Source: Oscillospiraceae bacterium (GTDB lineage Bacteria > Bacillota > Clostridia > UMGS1883). From it: DNA of 25,039 bases. The notes beneath the pieces were generated by a model, which worked only from the letters and a program-made list of their open reading frames with translations, was not told where the DNA came from and searched no databases. Each line of letters opens with the position of its first letter. Positions within the stretch are counted from its first letter, which is position 1. Where the stretch lies: assembly GCA_015069065.1 (NCBI GenBank), contig SVJI01000004.1:1-25039 (forward strand). Reading direction: 5' to 3'. Below are positions 1-7,191 of this stretch, piece by piece. The translations under genes were made by a program, and so were the position numbers.

Positions 1-792
1 GCAGATTTGTTCATGCATAGATTGAACTACATCAAAATTGCACTCGTTTTCAAGTGTCTGCGTAAGTGCGTTTGTAAAAACTTCTTTCTGTTCAGAAACA
101 GACATAGGTGCCTCTGTTTTAAAAAGCGCATCAATAAGTGCTTCCTGCATGGTAGAAATGTTTTTCAGATAGAACAGAGCATTATAAATATTACTGCTTC
201 TGTCATCAAAGGCGGGGAACATAAATCCAACTTCGGGATTAGCTACAATCTGGGGAGTAATAAAAGTGTGGAATTCCTTTTCCTCTTTAATGTAGCAAAG
301 CTCTGACTTACTCTCCTTTACAGGGCATACACAGCAAAGTATATAGGAAAACACGTCTGTAGAGTCTGCGCTGCCTACACTGCCGTCAGTTCCTTTATAA
401 GGAACATCATATGTATCTGCAGCGAGGAGTATAACGTAATTACCATCCATAATCACATTTTGAATCACAGTATTAAAAAGCTTTTCGCGCGCCTCTTCGT
501 CTGCAAGGGAACTGTTTCGCAATGTCATGAGAAGTCTGTGTTCATCGCTGTCTGTGACCTGCTTTGTAGAAAAAGTAATATCTGTCAGGTTTTTTCCTAT
601 GCCGCCGGAGAGCGTTTTCTTTATTACTGCGAGGAATTTTTCCTTTTCGCCCTGAGGCATCAGTGCAACAGAGCTGTCAATACGGGAGATAATTTCTTTC
701 TGTTGGTTAACAAAGCATCCGTATATTCTGCTTATGCAACTTCTGTCACCGTTAAGACGGCGGCGTATTTCATTGATTTCCTTTTGAATCAT
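1..792 (-). CDS. DUF4317 family protein (3' end outside window)
   Basis: An open frame reads leftward from ATG at 790-792 to the window edge, giving 264 codons with no stop, so the C-terminus lies outside. The N-terminus MIQKEINEIRRRL and the segment ISRIYGCFVNQQKEI, followed by LMPQGEKEKFL and DEHRLLM, match what I know of DUF4317, a cytoplasmic family of unknown function common in Clostridia. There is no signal peptide or membrane segment. The start is supported by a GTGAGG-like SD about 7 bases upstream and by a well-formed promoter at 829-857. The gene is divergent from citrate synthase. Plus-strand frames through this region look like shadows, since they lack family resemblance and sit under this continuous frame. 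The family assignment is confident; no function should be assumed. Confidence 0.88.
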   Translation of the reverse strand, partial: MIQKEINEIRRRLNGDRSCISRIYGCFVNQQKEIISRIDSSVALMPQGEKEKFLAVIKKTLSGGIGKNLTDITFSTKQVTDSDEHRLLMTLRNSSLADEEAREKLFNTVIQNVIMDGNYVILLAADTYDVPYKGTDGSVGSADSTDVFSYILCCVCPVKESKSELCYIKEEKEFHTFITPQIVANPEVGFMFPAFDDRSSNIYNALFYLKNISTMQEALIDALFKTEAPMSVSEQKEVFTNALTQTLENECNFDVVQSMHEQIC

Positions 793-828
793 ACAATAAC
801 CTCACTAAAAACAAACTGCCTATTCGAC

Positions 829-857
829 ATTTTACCACTGTTTGTGTCTGTTTTCAA
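829..857 (-). promoter_or_regulatory. Sigma-A-type promoter of the DUF4317 gene
   Basis: On the minus strand, TTGAAA (852-857) and TAAAAT (829-834) are separated by exactly 17 bases. The -10 box is preceded by TGG, which fits an extended -10. The start codon follows 36 bases downstream of the -10 box. Seen directly; activity is inferred. Confidence 0.7.
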
Positions 858-905
858 GTAGCACATTGCACGAAAATAATAATTTTGAGAAAAACCTCAA
901 CTATT

Positions 906-961
906 TTGTCAATTTGCATCGAAAAAAACATATTGATTTTCACCTGTGTTTATTATAAAAT
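906..961 (+). promoter_or_regulatory. Candidate promoter(s) of citrate synthase
   Basis: Two weak candidates are visible. TTGTCA (906-911) with CATATT (929-934) has a 17-base spacer and leaves a normal leader. TTGATT (933-938) with TAAAAT (956-961) also has a 17-base spacer, but would start transcription almost at the SD (GGAGG, 968-972), so it is less likely. A small inverted repeat, TTGAG-6 nt-CTCAA (885-900), lies just upstream between the divergent genes. Confidence 0.35.
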
Positions 962-982
962 TTAGTTGGAGGTGGTCAAATA

Positions 983-2356
983 ATGGCAATTAAGAACTTT
1001 TCAAACATTATACCTGAAATATACGAATTATCTGAAAAATGTCTGGCAAACGGAACTATAGATAAAGAGCTTTACGATATACACCATGTAAACAGAGGAC
1101 TGCGCGATTTGAACGGAAAAGGAGTTGTAACGGGGCTTACTGAGATTTCTACCATTGTTTCCTCTAAAACTTCAGGCGGTAAAAGTTTGCCGTGTGATGG
1201 AGAGCTTTATTACCGAGGCATACATATAGATAGTCTGGTTAGCGGATTCCTCGGTGATGACAGATTTGGATTTGAAGAAACAATTTATTTGCTTTTGTTC
1301 GGTGAATTGCCTGATTGTAGGCAGTTGGATGAATTCAAGCAGCTGCTTGTAGAATACAGAGCATTACCCAGAAATTTTGTACGCGATGTTGTTATGAAGG
1401 CACCCAACAACGATATCATGAATTCATTGGCAAGAAGTGTTCTTACTCTCTACTCATATGATAAAAATGCAAATGATACTTCTGTTCCTAACGTACTGCG
1501 TCAGTGCATACAGCTGATATCAAACTTTCCCTCACTTGCGGTTTATGCGTATCAGGCGTATAATCACTATATTAAAAAGAAAAGCTTATACATCCACCAT
1601 CCTGTGGCAGATAAGTCCATTGCCGAAAATATCTTAATATTGCTCCGTCAGGATTCAAAATATACCGCATTGGAAGCAAAATTACTTGATTTGGCATTGG
1701 TGCTTCATGCAGAGCATGGCGGAGGCAATAACTCTACATTTACAACGCATGTTGTAACTTCCTCCGGTACGGATACCTATTCCTCCGTTGCCGCATCTTT
1801 ATGTTCTTTAAAGGGACCAAAGCACGGCGGTGCAAATATCAAGGTTTGCCAGATGTTTGATGATATTAAAAAGAATGTCAAAAATTGGGAAGATTTTGAT
1901 GAGATTTCAGCATATCTTTCAAAAATCCTTGAAAAGGAAGCCTTTGACAAAAGCGGTCTCATTTATGGCATGGGGCATGCAGTTTATTCTATTTCTGACC
2001 CTCGTGCAGAGGTTTTCAAAAAGTATGTCGGACTTCTTTCAAAGGAAAAGGGGATGGAGAAAGAATTCAACCTTTACAATAATGTAGCAGCAGCTGCAAC
2101 ATGGCTTATTGCTCAAAAGAGGAAAATTTACAAGGGAGTAAGCCCGAATATTGACTTTTACAGCGGTTTTGCTTACTCCATGATGAATTTACCTCAGGAG
2201 CTTTATACGCCTATTTTCGCAGTTGCCAGAATTGCAGGGTGGAGCGCACACCGCATTGAGGAGATTATTAACGGTAATAAAATAATAAGGCCTGCATATA
2301 AGGCGGTTGCTTCTGTTAAGAAATACGTTCCTATCACTGAAAGAAATACTAAATAA
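983..2356 (+). CDS. gltA: Citrate synthase
   Basis: This 457-residue protein is a citrate synthase, condensing oxaloacetate with acetyl-CoA to citrate in the cytoplasm. Active-site signatures are present in order: LHAEHGGGNNSTF (His242/His245), GPKHGGAN (His281), GMGHAVYSISDPRA (His332 and substrate-binding Arg341, with the same 9-residue spacing as His305/Arg314 of the E. coli enzyme), and NIDFYSG (catalytic Asp391). The Arg usually following the GH motif is Ala here, which I recall as common in the clostridial subfamily. The ATG follows GGAGGTGG with about 10 bases spacing. No aconitase or isocitrate dehydrogenase gene is adjacent, so it probably feeds glutamate synthesis through a partial TCA cycle, encoded elsewhere. 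A 2-methylcitrate synthase cannot be excluded from sequence alone, but no propionate genes are nearby. The symbol is a family name; citZ would be equally apt. Confidence 0.92.
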   Translation: MAIKNFSNIIPEIYELSEKCLANGTIDKELYDIHHVNRGLRDLNGKGVVTGLTEISTIVSSKTSGGKSLPCDGELYYRGIHIDSLVSGFLGDDRFGFEETIYLLLFGELPDCRQLDEFKQLLVEYRALPRNFVRDVVMKAPNNDIMNSLARSVLTLYSYDKNANDTSVPNVLRQCIQLISNFPSLAVYAYQAYNHYIKKKSLYIHHPVADKSIAENILILLRQDSKYTALEAKLLDLALVLHAEHGGGNNSTFTTHVVTSSGTDTYSSVAASLCSLKGPKHGGANIKVCQMFDDIKKNVKNWEDFDEISAYLSKILEKEAFDKSGLIYGMGHAVYSISDPRAEVFKKYVGLLSKEKGMEKEFNLYNNVAAAATWLIAQKRKIYKGVSPNIDFYSGFAYSMMNLPQELYTPIFAVARIAGWSAHRIEEIINGNKIIRPAYKAVASVKKYVPITERNTK

Positions 2357-2359
2357 TAG

Positions 2360-2388
2360 TTGACCTTATAAAATATTTGAGGTATAAT
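2360..2388 (+). promoter_or_regulatory. Strong sigma-A promoter for the repeat protein gene
   Basis: TTGACC (2360-2365) and TATAAT (2383-2388) are separated by exactly 17 bases, a near-consensus promoter starting 4 bases after the citrate synthase stop codon. It shows that the downstream secreted protein has its own transcription start. Confidence 0.8.
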
Positions 2389-2440
2389 ATTCATATAAAA
2401 GACTCGGTTAATTTTATTAAGAAAGGCATTGGCGATTTAT

Positions 2441-3628
2441 ATGAAAAAAACAGTTAAAGTTTTATTATGTCTGTCAGCATCTTTTTTGATGTCTACAGCA
2501 GTCTTTGCTGAAAAAATTGAACTTTACGCACTCGACGGCAGGAGCTTGTTCGTTGACGAGGGACAGGTTGAAATTTATACTGCTGAGGGAATGGGTTGGT
2601 ATATTGATAAACCTGTGACAATGTATGCACAGGATGGAAGAACAATAGTTATCCCTGCCGATAAGGTAGAGGCCTATAAAAATGTCGGCTGGTTCCTTAA
2701 GGAGGAACTTGACGGTAATGATTCAATAGCTCAACCCGATTCAACGGATTCATCCGTAACTGTTACACCTGATACAGATACATCAAGTCCTGCCAAGGAT
2801 GAGACGATTTTTGTAAAATATACTGACGGAACAGTTGTAAAAGTCCCTACTGAACATTTGAAGATGTACGAAGCCCTCGGTTGGGTTAAGGCAGATGGTA
2901 GTAGTAGCACAACTGTTACTATGTACAATTCTGACGGTGTGGCAAAGGAAGTGCCCGCTGATGAAGTGGAGAAGTATAAGCTTGCGGGCTGGGTTACAAC
3001 TGCTCCTGCCGGTGAATATGTAACGTTGTATTATCATGACGGCACAACAAAAGAGGTACTTAAGTCGTCGGTTGAAAGTTATAAGGCACAGGGCTGGTAC
3101 AGCGCATACGATGAGGCAGTTTATGCCTATGCTGCTTTTGGTGACGGCGGTGAGAATCCTGGCGCAGTTGCACTCCTTGAAAACAAAAAGTATGAGCTTG
3201 CTTTCAATACTGTGCAGGATGCTGTAGATAAAATTGAAAATACTGAATCAGAGTATGTTTCTATGCTTTATTACCTGCGTTCAACTGTTACTGACACATG
3301 GAGAGAGGCTGCTAATTCTCCGCTTGGTTTTATTAACTATTGGTTCAATGAAAAGGACGGAAAGAGAATTATAGTATTTGAATACAGAAATATAAGTAAT
3401 AGCAGAATCCAGTCATTCAGAATCAATTTTGACATTTGTGATAAAGACGGTAATGTTATTGAAACAAATTCAGGCTCTTATTTTGTAAATAACCTTCAAA
3501 TGACTCCGTGTGAGAAGAAGAGAGTTGCCTGGATAATAAAGTCGGGTGAGGAAGCTGCTTCTATAAAAAATCTTAAGGTTAACGAAGTAGTATTTTCAGA
3601 CGGCACTTCATGGCGTGCCTCCAACTAA
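2441..3628 (+). CDS. Secreted protein with five tandem DG...GW repeats
   Basis: This 395-residue protein of unknown function begins with a classic signal peptide (MKKTVKVLL, hydrophobic core, cleavage likely after TAVFA at residue 23), so it should be exported. Five repeats of about 30 residues follow, with Trp at 53, 84, 148, 184 and 219. The pattern is DG, ten residues, then V/L, three residues to Tyr, and GW. Repeat 1 has two extra residues before GW. A Ser/Thr/Asp/Pro-rich linker (about 91-120) separates repeats 2 and 3. The remainder (221-395) contains an EYRNIS...FRINFDICDKDG stretch and a final VVFSDGTSW, reminiscent of the beta-rich FxLYD/DUF5780 domains of clostridial surface proteins; that match is tentative. 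There is no LPXTG motif or C-terminal membrane anchor. I start it at ATG 2441, not the in-frame TTG at 2429, because only the ATG gives a clean signal peptide. The SD AAAGG is rather far (14 bases). Confidence 0.8.
   Translation: MKKTVKVLLCLSASFLMSTAVFAEKIELYALDGRSLFVDEGQVEIYTAEGMGWYIDKPVTMYAQDGRTIVIPADKVEAYKNVGWFLKEELDGNDSIAQPDSTDSSVTVTPDTDTSSPAKDETIFVKYTDGTVVKVPTEHLKMYEALGWVKADGSSSTTVTMYNSDGVAKEVPADEVEKYKLAGWVTTAPAGEYVTLYYHDGTTKEVLKSSVESYKAQGWYSAYDEAVYAYAAFGDGGENPGAVALLENKKYELAFNTVQDAVDKIENTESEYVSMLYYLRSTVTDTWREAANSPLGFINYWFNEKDGKRIIVFEYRNISNSRIQSFRINFDICDKDGNVIETNSGSYFVNNLQMTPCEKKRVAWIIKSGEEAASIKNLKVNEVVFSDGTSWRASN
2510..3097 (+). repeat. Five coding repeats of the secreted protein
   Basis: This stretch encodes residues 24-219, which hold five copies of one motif whose invariant DG and GW positions keep nearly fixed spacing (DG to V/L is +10, then Tyr at +3, then GW). 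Copies 2 and 4 share the spacing exactly. The DNA is not an exact repeat, so the duplications are old and kept at protein level. Confidence 0.8.
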
Positions 3629-3657
3629 AGTGTTTTAGGAACGTAATTTTAATATAT

Positions 3658-3691
3658 AGGGATTGTTTATTAACAATCCCTTGTATTTTTT
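3658..3691 (+). terminator. Intrinsic terminator after the repeat protein gene
   Basis: A perfect stem, AGGGATTGTT paired with AACAATCCCT (3658-3667 with 3672-3681), carries a 4-base loop TATT and is followed by a T-rich run ending in six T (3681-3691). The T run touches the SD of ligA (GAGG, 3692-3695). Confidence 0.85.
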
Positions 3692-3701
3692 GAGGTGTAT
3701 T

Positions 3702-5675
3702 ATGAATATTGATGAATTGAGAGAGCTTATAAATTATCACAGTAATTTATACTATACGCTGGATGAACCGCAGATAAGCGATTTTGAATATGACGAGCTT
3801 ATGAATAAGCTCAAACAATTGGAAAAAGAGAATCCTGAATTGATTACACCTGATTCGCCTACACAGAGAATTGGTGGACAAGTTCTTGATGGTTTTGAAA
3901 AAGTAACGCATACTGTTCAGATGCAGAGCTTAAATGATGTTTTCGACAGAGAAAGTGTCGTGGAATTTGGAAAAAAGACGGAAGCTGCTGTTGATGGAAA
4001 TGTTGAATATATAACAGAACTCAAGATTGACGGTCTCAGTGTATCTCTTGAATATCGCAACGGCTATTTCTTCCGCGGGTCAACAAGGGGGGACGGAATT
4101 ACAGGTGAGGATGTTACCGAAAATTTGAAAACCATAAGAAATATCCCCTTAAAGATTAAGGATGCGCTCCCGTACCTTGAAGTACGTGGCGAGGTTTTTA
4201 TGCCCCATGCGAGCTTTAATGCATTAAACAAGCTTCAGGAAGAAACGGAGCAAAAACCGTTTAAAAATCCGAGAAACGCTGCAGCAGGCTCGCTCAGACA
4301 GCTTGACAGTTCAATTGCTGCACAAAGGAAACTTGATATATTTGTTTTTAATATACAGCAAATAGAGGGAAAAGAAATCAGTACCCATAAAGAGGGACTT
4401 GAATATTTAGCATATCTGGGATTTAAGACCATTCCTGAAATCCCTGTTTCTTCCGATATCGAAGATGCTTTCGCAGAGGTTGAACGGATAGGGGATATGC
4501 GCGATTCATTGGATTTTGATATTGATGGTGCAGTTATAAAGGTAAATTCCCTTGCGCAAAGAGAAATCCTTGGTTCTACTGCCAAATGCCCTAAATGGGC
4601 AGTAGCGTATAAATACCCGCCGGAAATTAAGGAAACAAAATTACTGGATATTGTTGTTCAGGTAGGTCGTACAGGCGTTCTTACTCCTAATGCAGTGCTG
4701 GAAAGCGTACGTCTGGCGGGGACAACTGTTTCCAGAGCAACTCTTCACAATATCGACTATATACAGGAAAAGGATATTCGCATTGGAGATACCGTTCTCG
4801 TTCAAAAGGCGGGTGATATCATCCCCGAGGTCGTAAGTGTGGTGACAAACAAACGTACAGGCGAGGAGTCTGTTTTTAAAATGCCTCAGCGTTGTCCTGT
4901 TTGCGGTGCAGCCGTTTACAGGGAGGACGGAGAAGCAGCAGTAAGGTGTACAGGCAGTGCATGCAGTGCGCAGCTCGCGCGCAATATTATACACTTTGCC
5001 TCCCGTGACGCAATGGATATTGAGGGATTAGGGCCTGCATTGGTAGAAAAGCTTCTTGAAAACGGCTTAATTTCCTCTGTATGCGATTTATATAAGCTTG
5101 ACGTTGAAACAGTTGCAGGACTTGATAAAATGGGCATGAAAAGTGCTGAAAATCTGGTATCAGCAATTGAAAAATCAAAGAAAAATGACTTGTCACGCTT
5201 GATTTTCGCCCTTGGAATACGCCACGTAGGAGCGCGTAATGCAAAAATTCTAGCAATGCATTTTCTAACGCTCGATGCTCTTATGGATGCTGATGAAGAA
5301 AGCATCTCTAGTATTGATGAAATCGGTACAGTTATTGCAAAGAGTCTGGTTAACTTCTTTAATCAGTCCCAAAATGTTCAAATGATAGAAAATCTACGTG
5401 AAAGCGGACTTAACTTTAAATGCAACGAGTCAGTCTCAGAGGGCATATTTACAGGAAAGACGTTTGTTCTTACAGGAACGCTCCCCAGCATGACACGAAG
5501 TGAGGCATCTAAGCTTATTTCCGACAACGGAGGAAAGGTTTCATCATCTGTGAGTAAGAAAACACATTACGTTCTGGCAGGTGAGGATGCAGGCAGTAAG
5601 CTTGACAAGGCAAATGCATTAGGAATCACTGTTATAACGGAAGATGAATTTAAAAATATGTTAAGCGGCAGGTAA
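3702..5675 (+). CDS. ligA: NAD-dependent DNA ligase LigA
   Basis: This 657-residue enzyme seals nicks in DNA using NAD+ and is needed for replication and repair. The adenylation motif is KIDG with nucleophile Lys108. The OB-fold region follows (around KYPPEIKETKLLDIVVQVGRTG written across two strands of the fold). Four zinc ligands are seen (Cys398, Cys401, Cys416, Cys421). Helix-hairpin-helix repeats follow (DIEGLGPALVEKL; GIRHVGARNAKIL), and a C-terminal BRCT domain covers about 580-657 (FTGKTFVLTGTLPSMTR). The length is typical for the family. The start is ATG 3702, 6 bases after GAGG. An upstream in-frame TTG at 3663 lies inside the terminator hairpin and was rejected. It is followed 7 bases later by the fumarase alpha gene and is probably co-transcribed with both fumarase subunits. 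I found no convincing promoter between the preceding gene and ligA. Confidence 0.97.
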   Translation: MNIDELRELINYHSNLYYTLDEPQISDFEYDELMNKLKQLEKENPELITPDSPTQRIGGQVLDGFEKVTHTVQMQSLNDVFDRESVVEFGKKTEAAVDGNVEYITELKIDGLSVSLEYRNGYFFRGSTRGDGITGEDVTENLKTIRNIPLKIKDALPYLEVRGEVFMPHASFNALNKLQEETEQKPFKNPRNAAAGSLRQLDSSIAAQRKLDIFVFNIQQIEGKEISTHKEGLEYLAYLGFKTIPEIPVSSDIEDAFAEVERIGDMRDSLDFDIDGAVIKVNSLAQREILGSTAKCPKWAVAYKYPPEIKETKLLDIVVQVGRTGVLTPNAVLESVRLAGTTVSRATLHNIDYIQEKDIRIGDTVLVQKAGDIIPEVVSVVTNKRTGEESVFKMPQRCPVCGAAVYREDGEAAVRCTGSACSAQLARNIIHFASRDAMDIEGLGPALVEKLLENGLISSVCDLYKLDVETVAGLDKMGMKSAENLVSAIEKSKKNDLSRLIFALGIRHVGARNAKILAMHFLTLDALMDADEESISSIDEIGTVIAKSLVNFFNQSQNVQMIENLRESGLNFKCNESVSEGIFTGKTFVLTGTLPSMTRSEASKLISDNGGKVSSSVSKKTHYVLAGEDAGSKLDKANALGITVITEDEFKNMLSGR

Positions 5676-5682
5676 AAGGTTT

Positions 5683-6528
5683 ATGAGGAAAATTGATGCA
5701 AAAATAATAAAAGATACAGTAAAACAGCTTTTTTTAGACTGTAATTATTTTATTGGTGATGATGTTAAGAATGCACTTAAAAGTGCATTCTTAACTGAAA
5801 CCTCGCCTGTTGGCAGAGAGGTTATTCGACAGATTCTTGAAAATGATGAAATAGCCGCACGGGAACATATACCGATGTGTCAGGACACAGGTATGGCAGT
5901 TTTGTTTGTTGAATACGGCGATAAGGTAGTCATAGAAAACGGCAGCTTTGCAAAAGCGGTTGAGGATGGCGTCAGAGAGGCTTATAAGGACGGATTTTTA
6001 AGAAAAAGTATAGTTTCCGACCCTGTTTTTGAAAGAAAAAATACAGGAGATAACACCCCGCCTGTAATTCATACAACGATTGTAGAGGGAGAAAATATTA
6101 GAATAACTGCAGGTGGTAAAGGGTTTGGCAGTGAAAACATGTCGCAAATTAAAATGTTTTCTCCGTCAGCAGGAATAGATGGTGTAAAGGAATTTATTCT
6201 GGATACAGTCCGCCATGCAGGCCCTAATCCCTGTCCGCCCATTGTTGTCGGTGTTGGTATCGGCGGAACATTTGAAATGTGTGCACAACTTGCAAAAAAG
6301 GCTACTTTCAGAAGTATCGATATTCGAAATAACGATACAAAATACCTCCAAATAGAAGAAGAGCTTCTTAACGATATAAATAAAATGGGATTTGGTCCGG
6401 CAGGATTAGGCGGCAGAACAACCGCACTTGCAGTAAATATAGAAACTATGCCTACTCATATTGCCGGAATGCCTGTGGCTGTTAATATATGCTGCCATGC
6501 TGCACGGCATAAGACTGCGGTAATTTAG
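5683..6528 (+). CDS. fumA: Fumarate hydratase class I, alpha subunit
   Basis: This 281-residue protein is the N-terminal (iron-sulfur) half of a two-subunit class I hydro-lyase, which interconverts fumarate and malate with an oxygen-sensitive 4Fe-4S cluster. Candidate cluster cysteines are Cys66 (PMCQDTGMAV), Cys184 (GPNPCPPIVVGVGIGG) and Cys270 or Cys271 near the end (NICCHAARH). The spacing between the first two (118) matches the roughly 119 of E. coli FumA. GGRTTALAV (about 243-251) is also typical. ATG 5683 is preceded by AAAGG, 7 bases after the ligA stop. The beta subunit follows 11 bases downstream, so the two should form a complex. The same family includes L-tartrate dehydratase (TtdA); fumarase is preferred because nothing nearby concerns tartrate. 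The gene contains a perfect 15-bp inverted repeat early in its frame (5764-5795). Confidence 0.92.
   Translation: MRKIDAKIIKDTVKQLFLDCNYFIGDDVKNALKSAFLTETSPVGREVIRQILENDEIAAREHIPMCQDTGMAVLFVEYGDKVVIENGSFAKAVEDGVREAYKDGFLRKSIVSDPVFERKNTGDNTPPVIHTTIVEGENIRITAGGKGFGSENMSQIKMFSPSAGIDGVKEFILDTVRHAGPNPCPPIVVGVGIGGTFEMCAQLAKKATFRSIDIRNNDTKYLQIEEELLNDINKMGFGPAGLGGRTTALAVNIETMPTHIAGMPVAVNICCHAARHKTAVI
5764..5795. repeat. Perfect 15-bp inverted repeat inside fumarase alpha
   Basis: GTTAAGAATGCACTT (5764-5778) is followed after 2 bases by its exact reverse complement (5781-5795). It lies about 80 bases into the gene and encodes VKNALKSAFLT. It would fold as a stem of about 14 bp with a tight loop in mRNA. 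No T run follows, so it is not a standard terminator. Confidence 0.85.
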
Positions 6529-6539
6529 GAGGAATTGAC

Positions 6540-7094
6540 ATGGTTAAAAGGATATCGCTTCCCATAACACAGGAAGATATCTCTTCACTTAGAGTAGGGG
6601 ATAATGTTCTCTTATCAGGGCGTATTATTACAGGGCGTGATGCGGCACATAAGCGACTTTATGAGCTTGCTGCGCAAGGGAAAGAATTGCCGGTAGATAT
6701 CAGTGGTCAGATTATATATTATGTAGGACCTGCCCCCGCAAAACCGCCCCGCAGCATAGGACCTGCAGGTCCAACATCAAGCTACAGAATGGATAAATAT
6801 ACCCCGTTACTTCTTGACAGTGGTCTCAAAGGGATGATTGGTAAAGGGATTAGAAGTAAAGAGGTTATTGACTCCATGATAAAAAACAAAGCTATTTATT
6901 TTGCTGCGATAGGCGGTGCCGCCGCACTCATTTCTCAATCGATAAAGGAAAGTCGGATTCTTTGCTATGAGGATTTAGGTACAGAGTCAATATGTGAGTA
7001 TGTGGTTGAGGACTTTCCCTGTATAGTGGCAATTGATTCATACGGAAATAATATTTATGAAGATGCCTCTCGTAAATATAGCATTGTTCCTTAA
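6540..7094 (+). CDS. fumB: Fumarate hydratase class I, beta subunit
   Basis: This 184-residue protein is the C-terminal half of the class I fumarase and completes the active site with the alpha subunit encoded just upstream. Family signatures are GRDAAHKR (32-39), GPTSSYRMD (77-85) and GKG (101-103), which contribute to substrate binding, and YFAAIGGAAAL (120-130). The length fits stand-alone beta subunits. The start is ATG 6540 with a clear AGGAGG SD overlapping the end of the alpha gene. No terminator hairpin follows, but the next gene has its own promoter. Tartrate dehydratase TtdB is the alternative annotation; the symbol here denotes the beta subunit, not E. coli FumB. Confidence 0.92.
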   Translation: MVKRISLPITQEDISSLRVGDNVLLSGRIITGRDAAHKRLYELAAQGKELPVDISGQIIYYVGPAPAKPPRSIGPAGPTSSYRMDKYTPLLLDSGLKGMIGKGIRSKEVIDSMIKNKAIYFAAIGGAAALISQSIKESRILCYEDLGTESICEYVVEDFPCIVAIDSYGNNIYEDASRKYSIVP

Positions 7095-7121
7095 ATTTTA
7101 CCGAAAAATACTAAAAACATC

Positions 7122-7150
7122 TTGCCTTTAAGCAATATATATAGTATAAT
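7122..7150 (+). promoter_or_regulatory. Sigma-A promoter of the small P-loop gene
   Basis: TTGCCT (7122-7127) and a perfect TATAAT (7145-7150) are 17 bases apart. The start codon lies about 41 bases downstream of the -10 box behind AGGAGGG (7179-7185). Confidence 0.8.
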
Positions 7151-7191
7151 ATAATCACAAGGACACCAATTTATATTTAGGAGGGCTTAAT

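Noticed and set aside
7..861. Plus-strand open frames at 7-306 and 460-861
   Set aside because: They lie opposite a continuous minus-strand frame that matches DUF4317, have no SD, and show low-complexity, Cys/Phe-rich translations typical of antisense frames.
2429..2440. TTG start four codons before the signal peptide of the repeat protein
   Set aside because: The possible SD (AAAGG) is only 2 bases away and the extension adds nothing to a canonical signal peptide starting at ATG 2441.
3663..3701. Upstream TTG start for ligA adding 13 residues
   Set aside because: It lies inside the terminator stem and would read across the SD; family N-termini begin at the MNIDELREL position.
4576..4605. 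8-bp inverted repeat CTACTGCC/GGCAGTAG inside ligA
   Set aside because: Short arms with a 14-base loop, no T run; within what chance allows in 25 kb.
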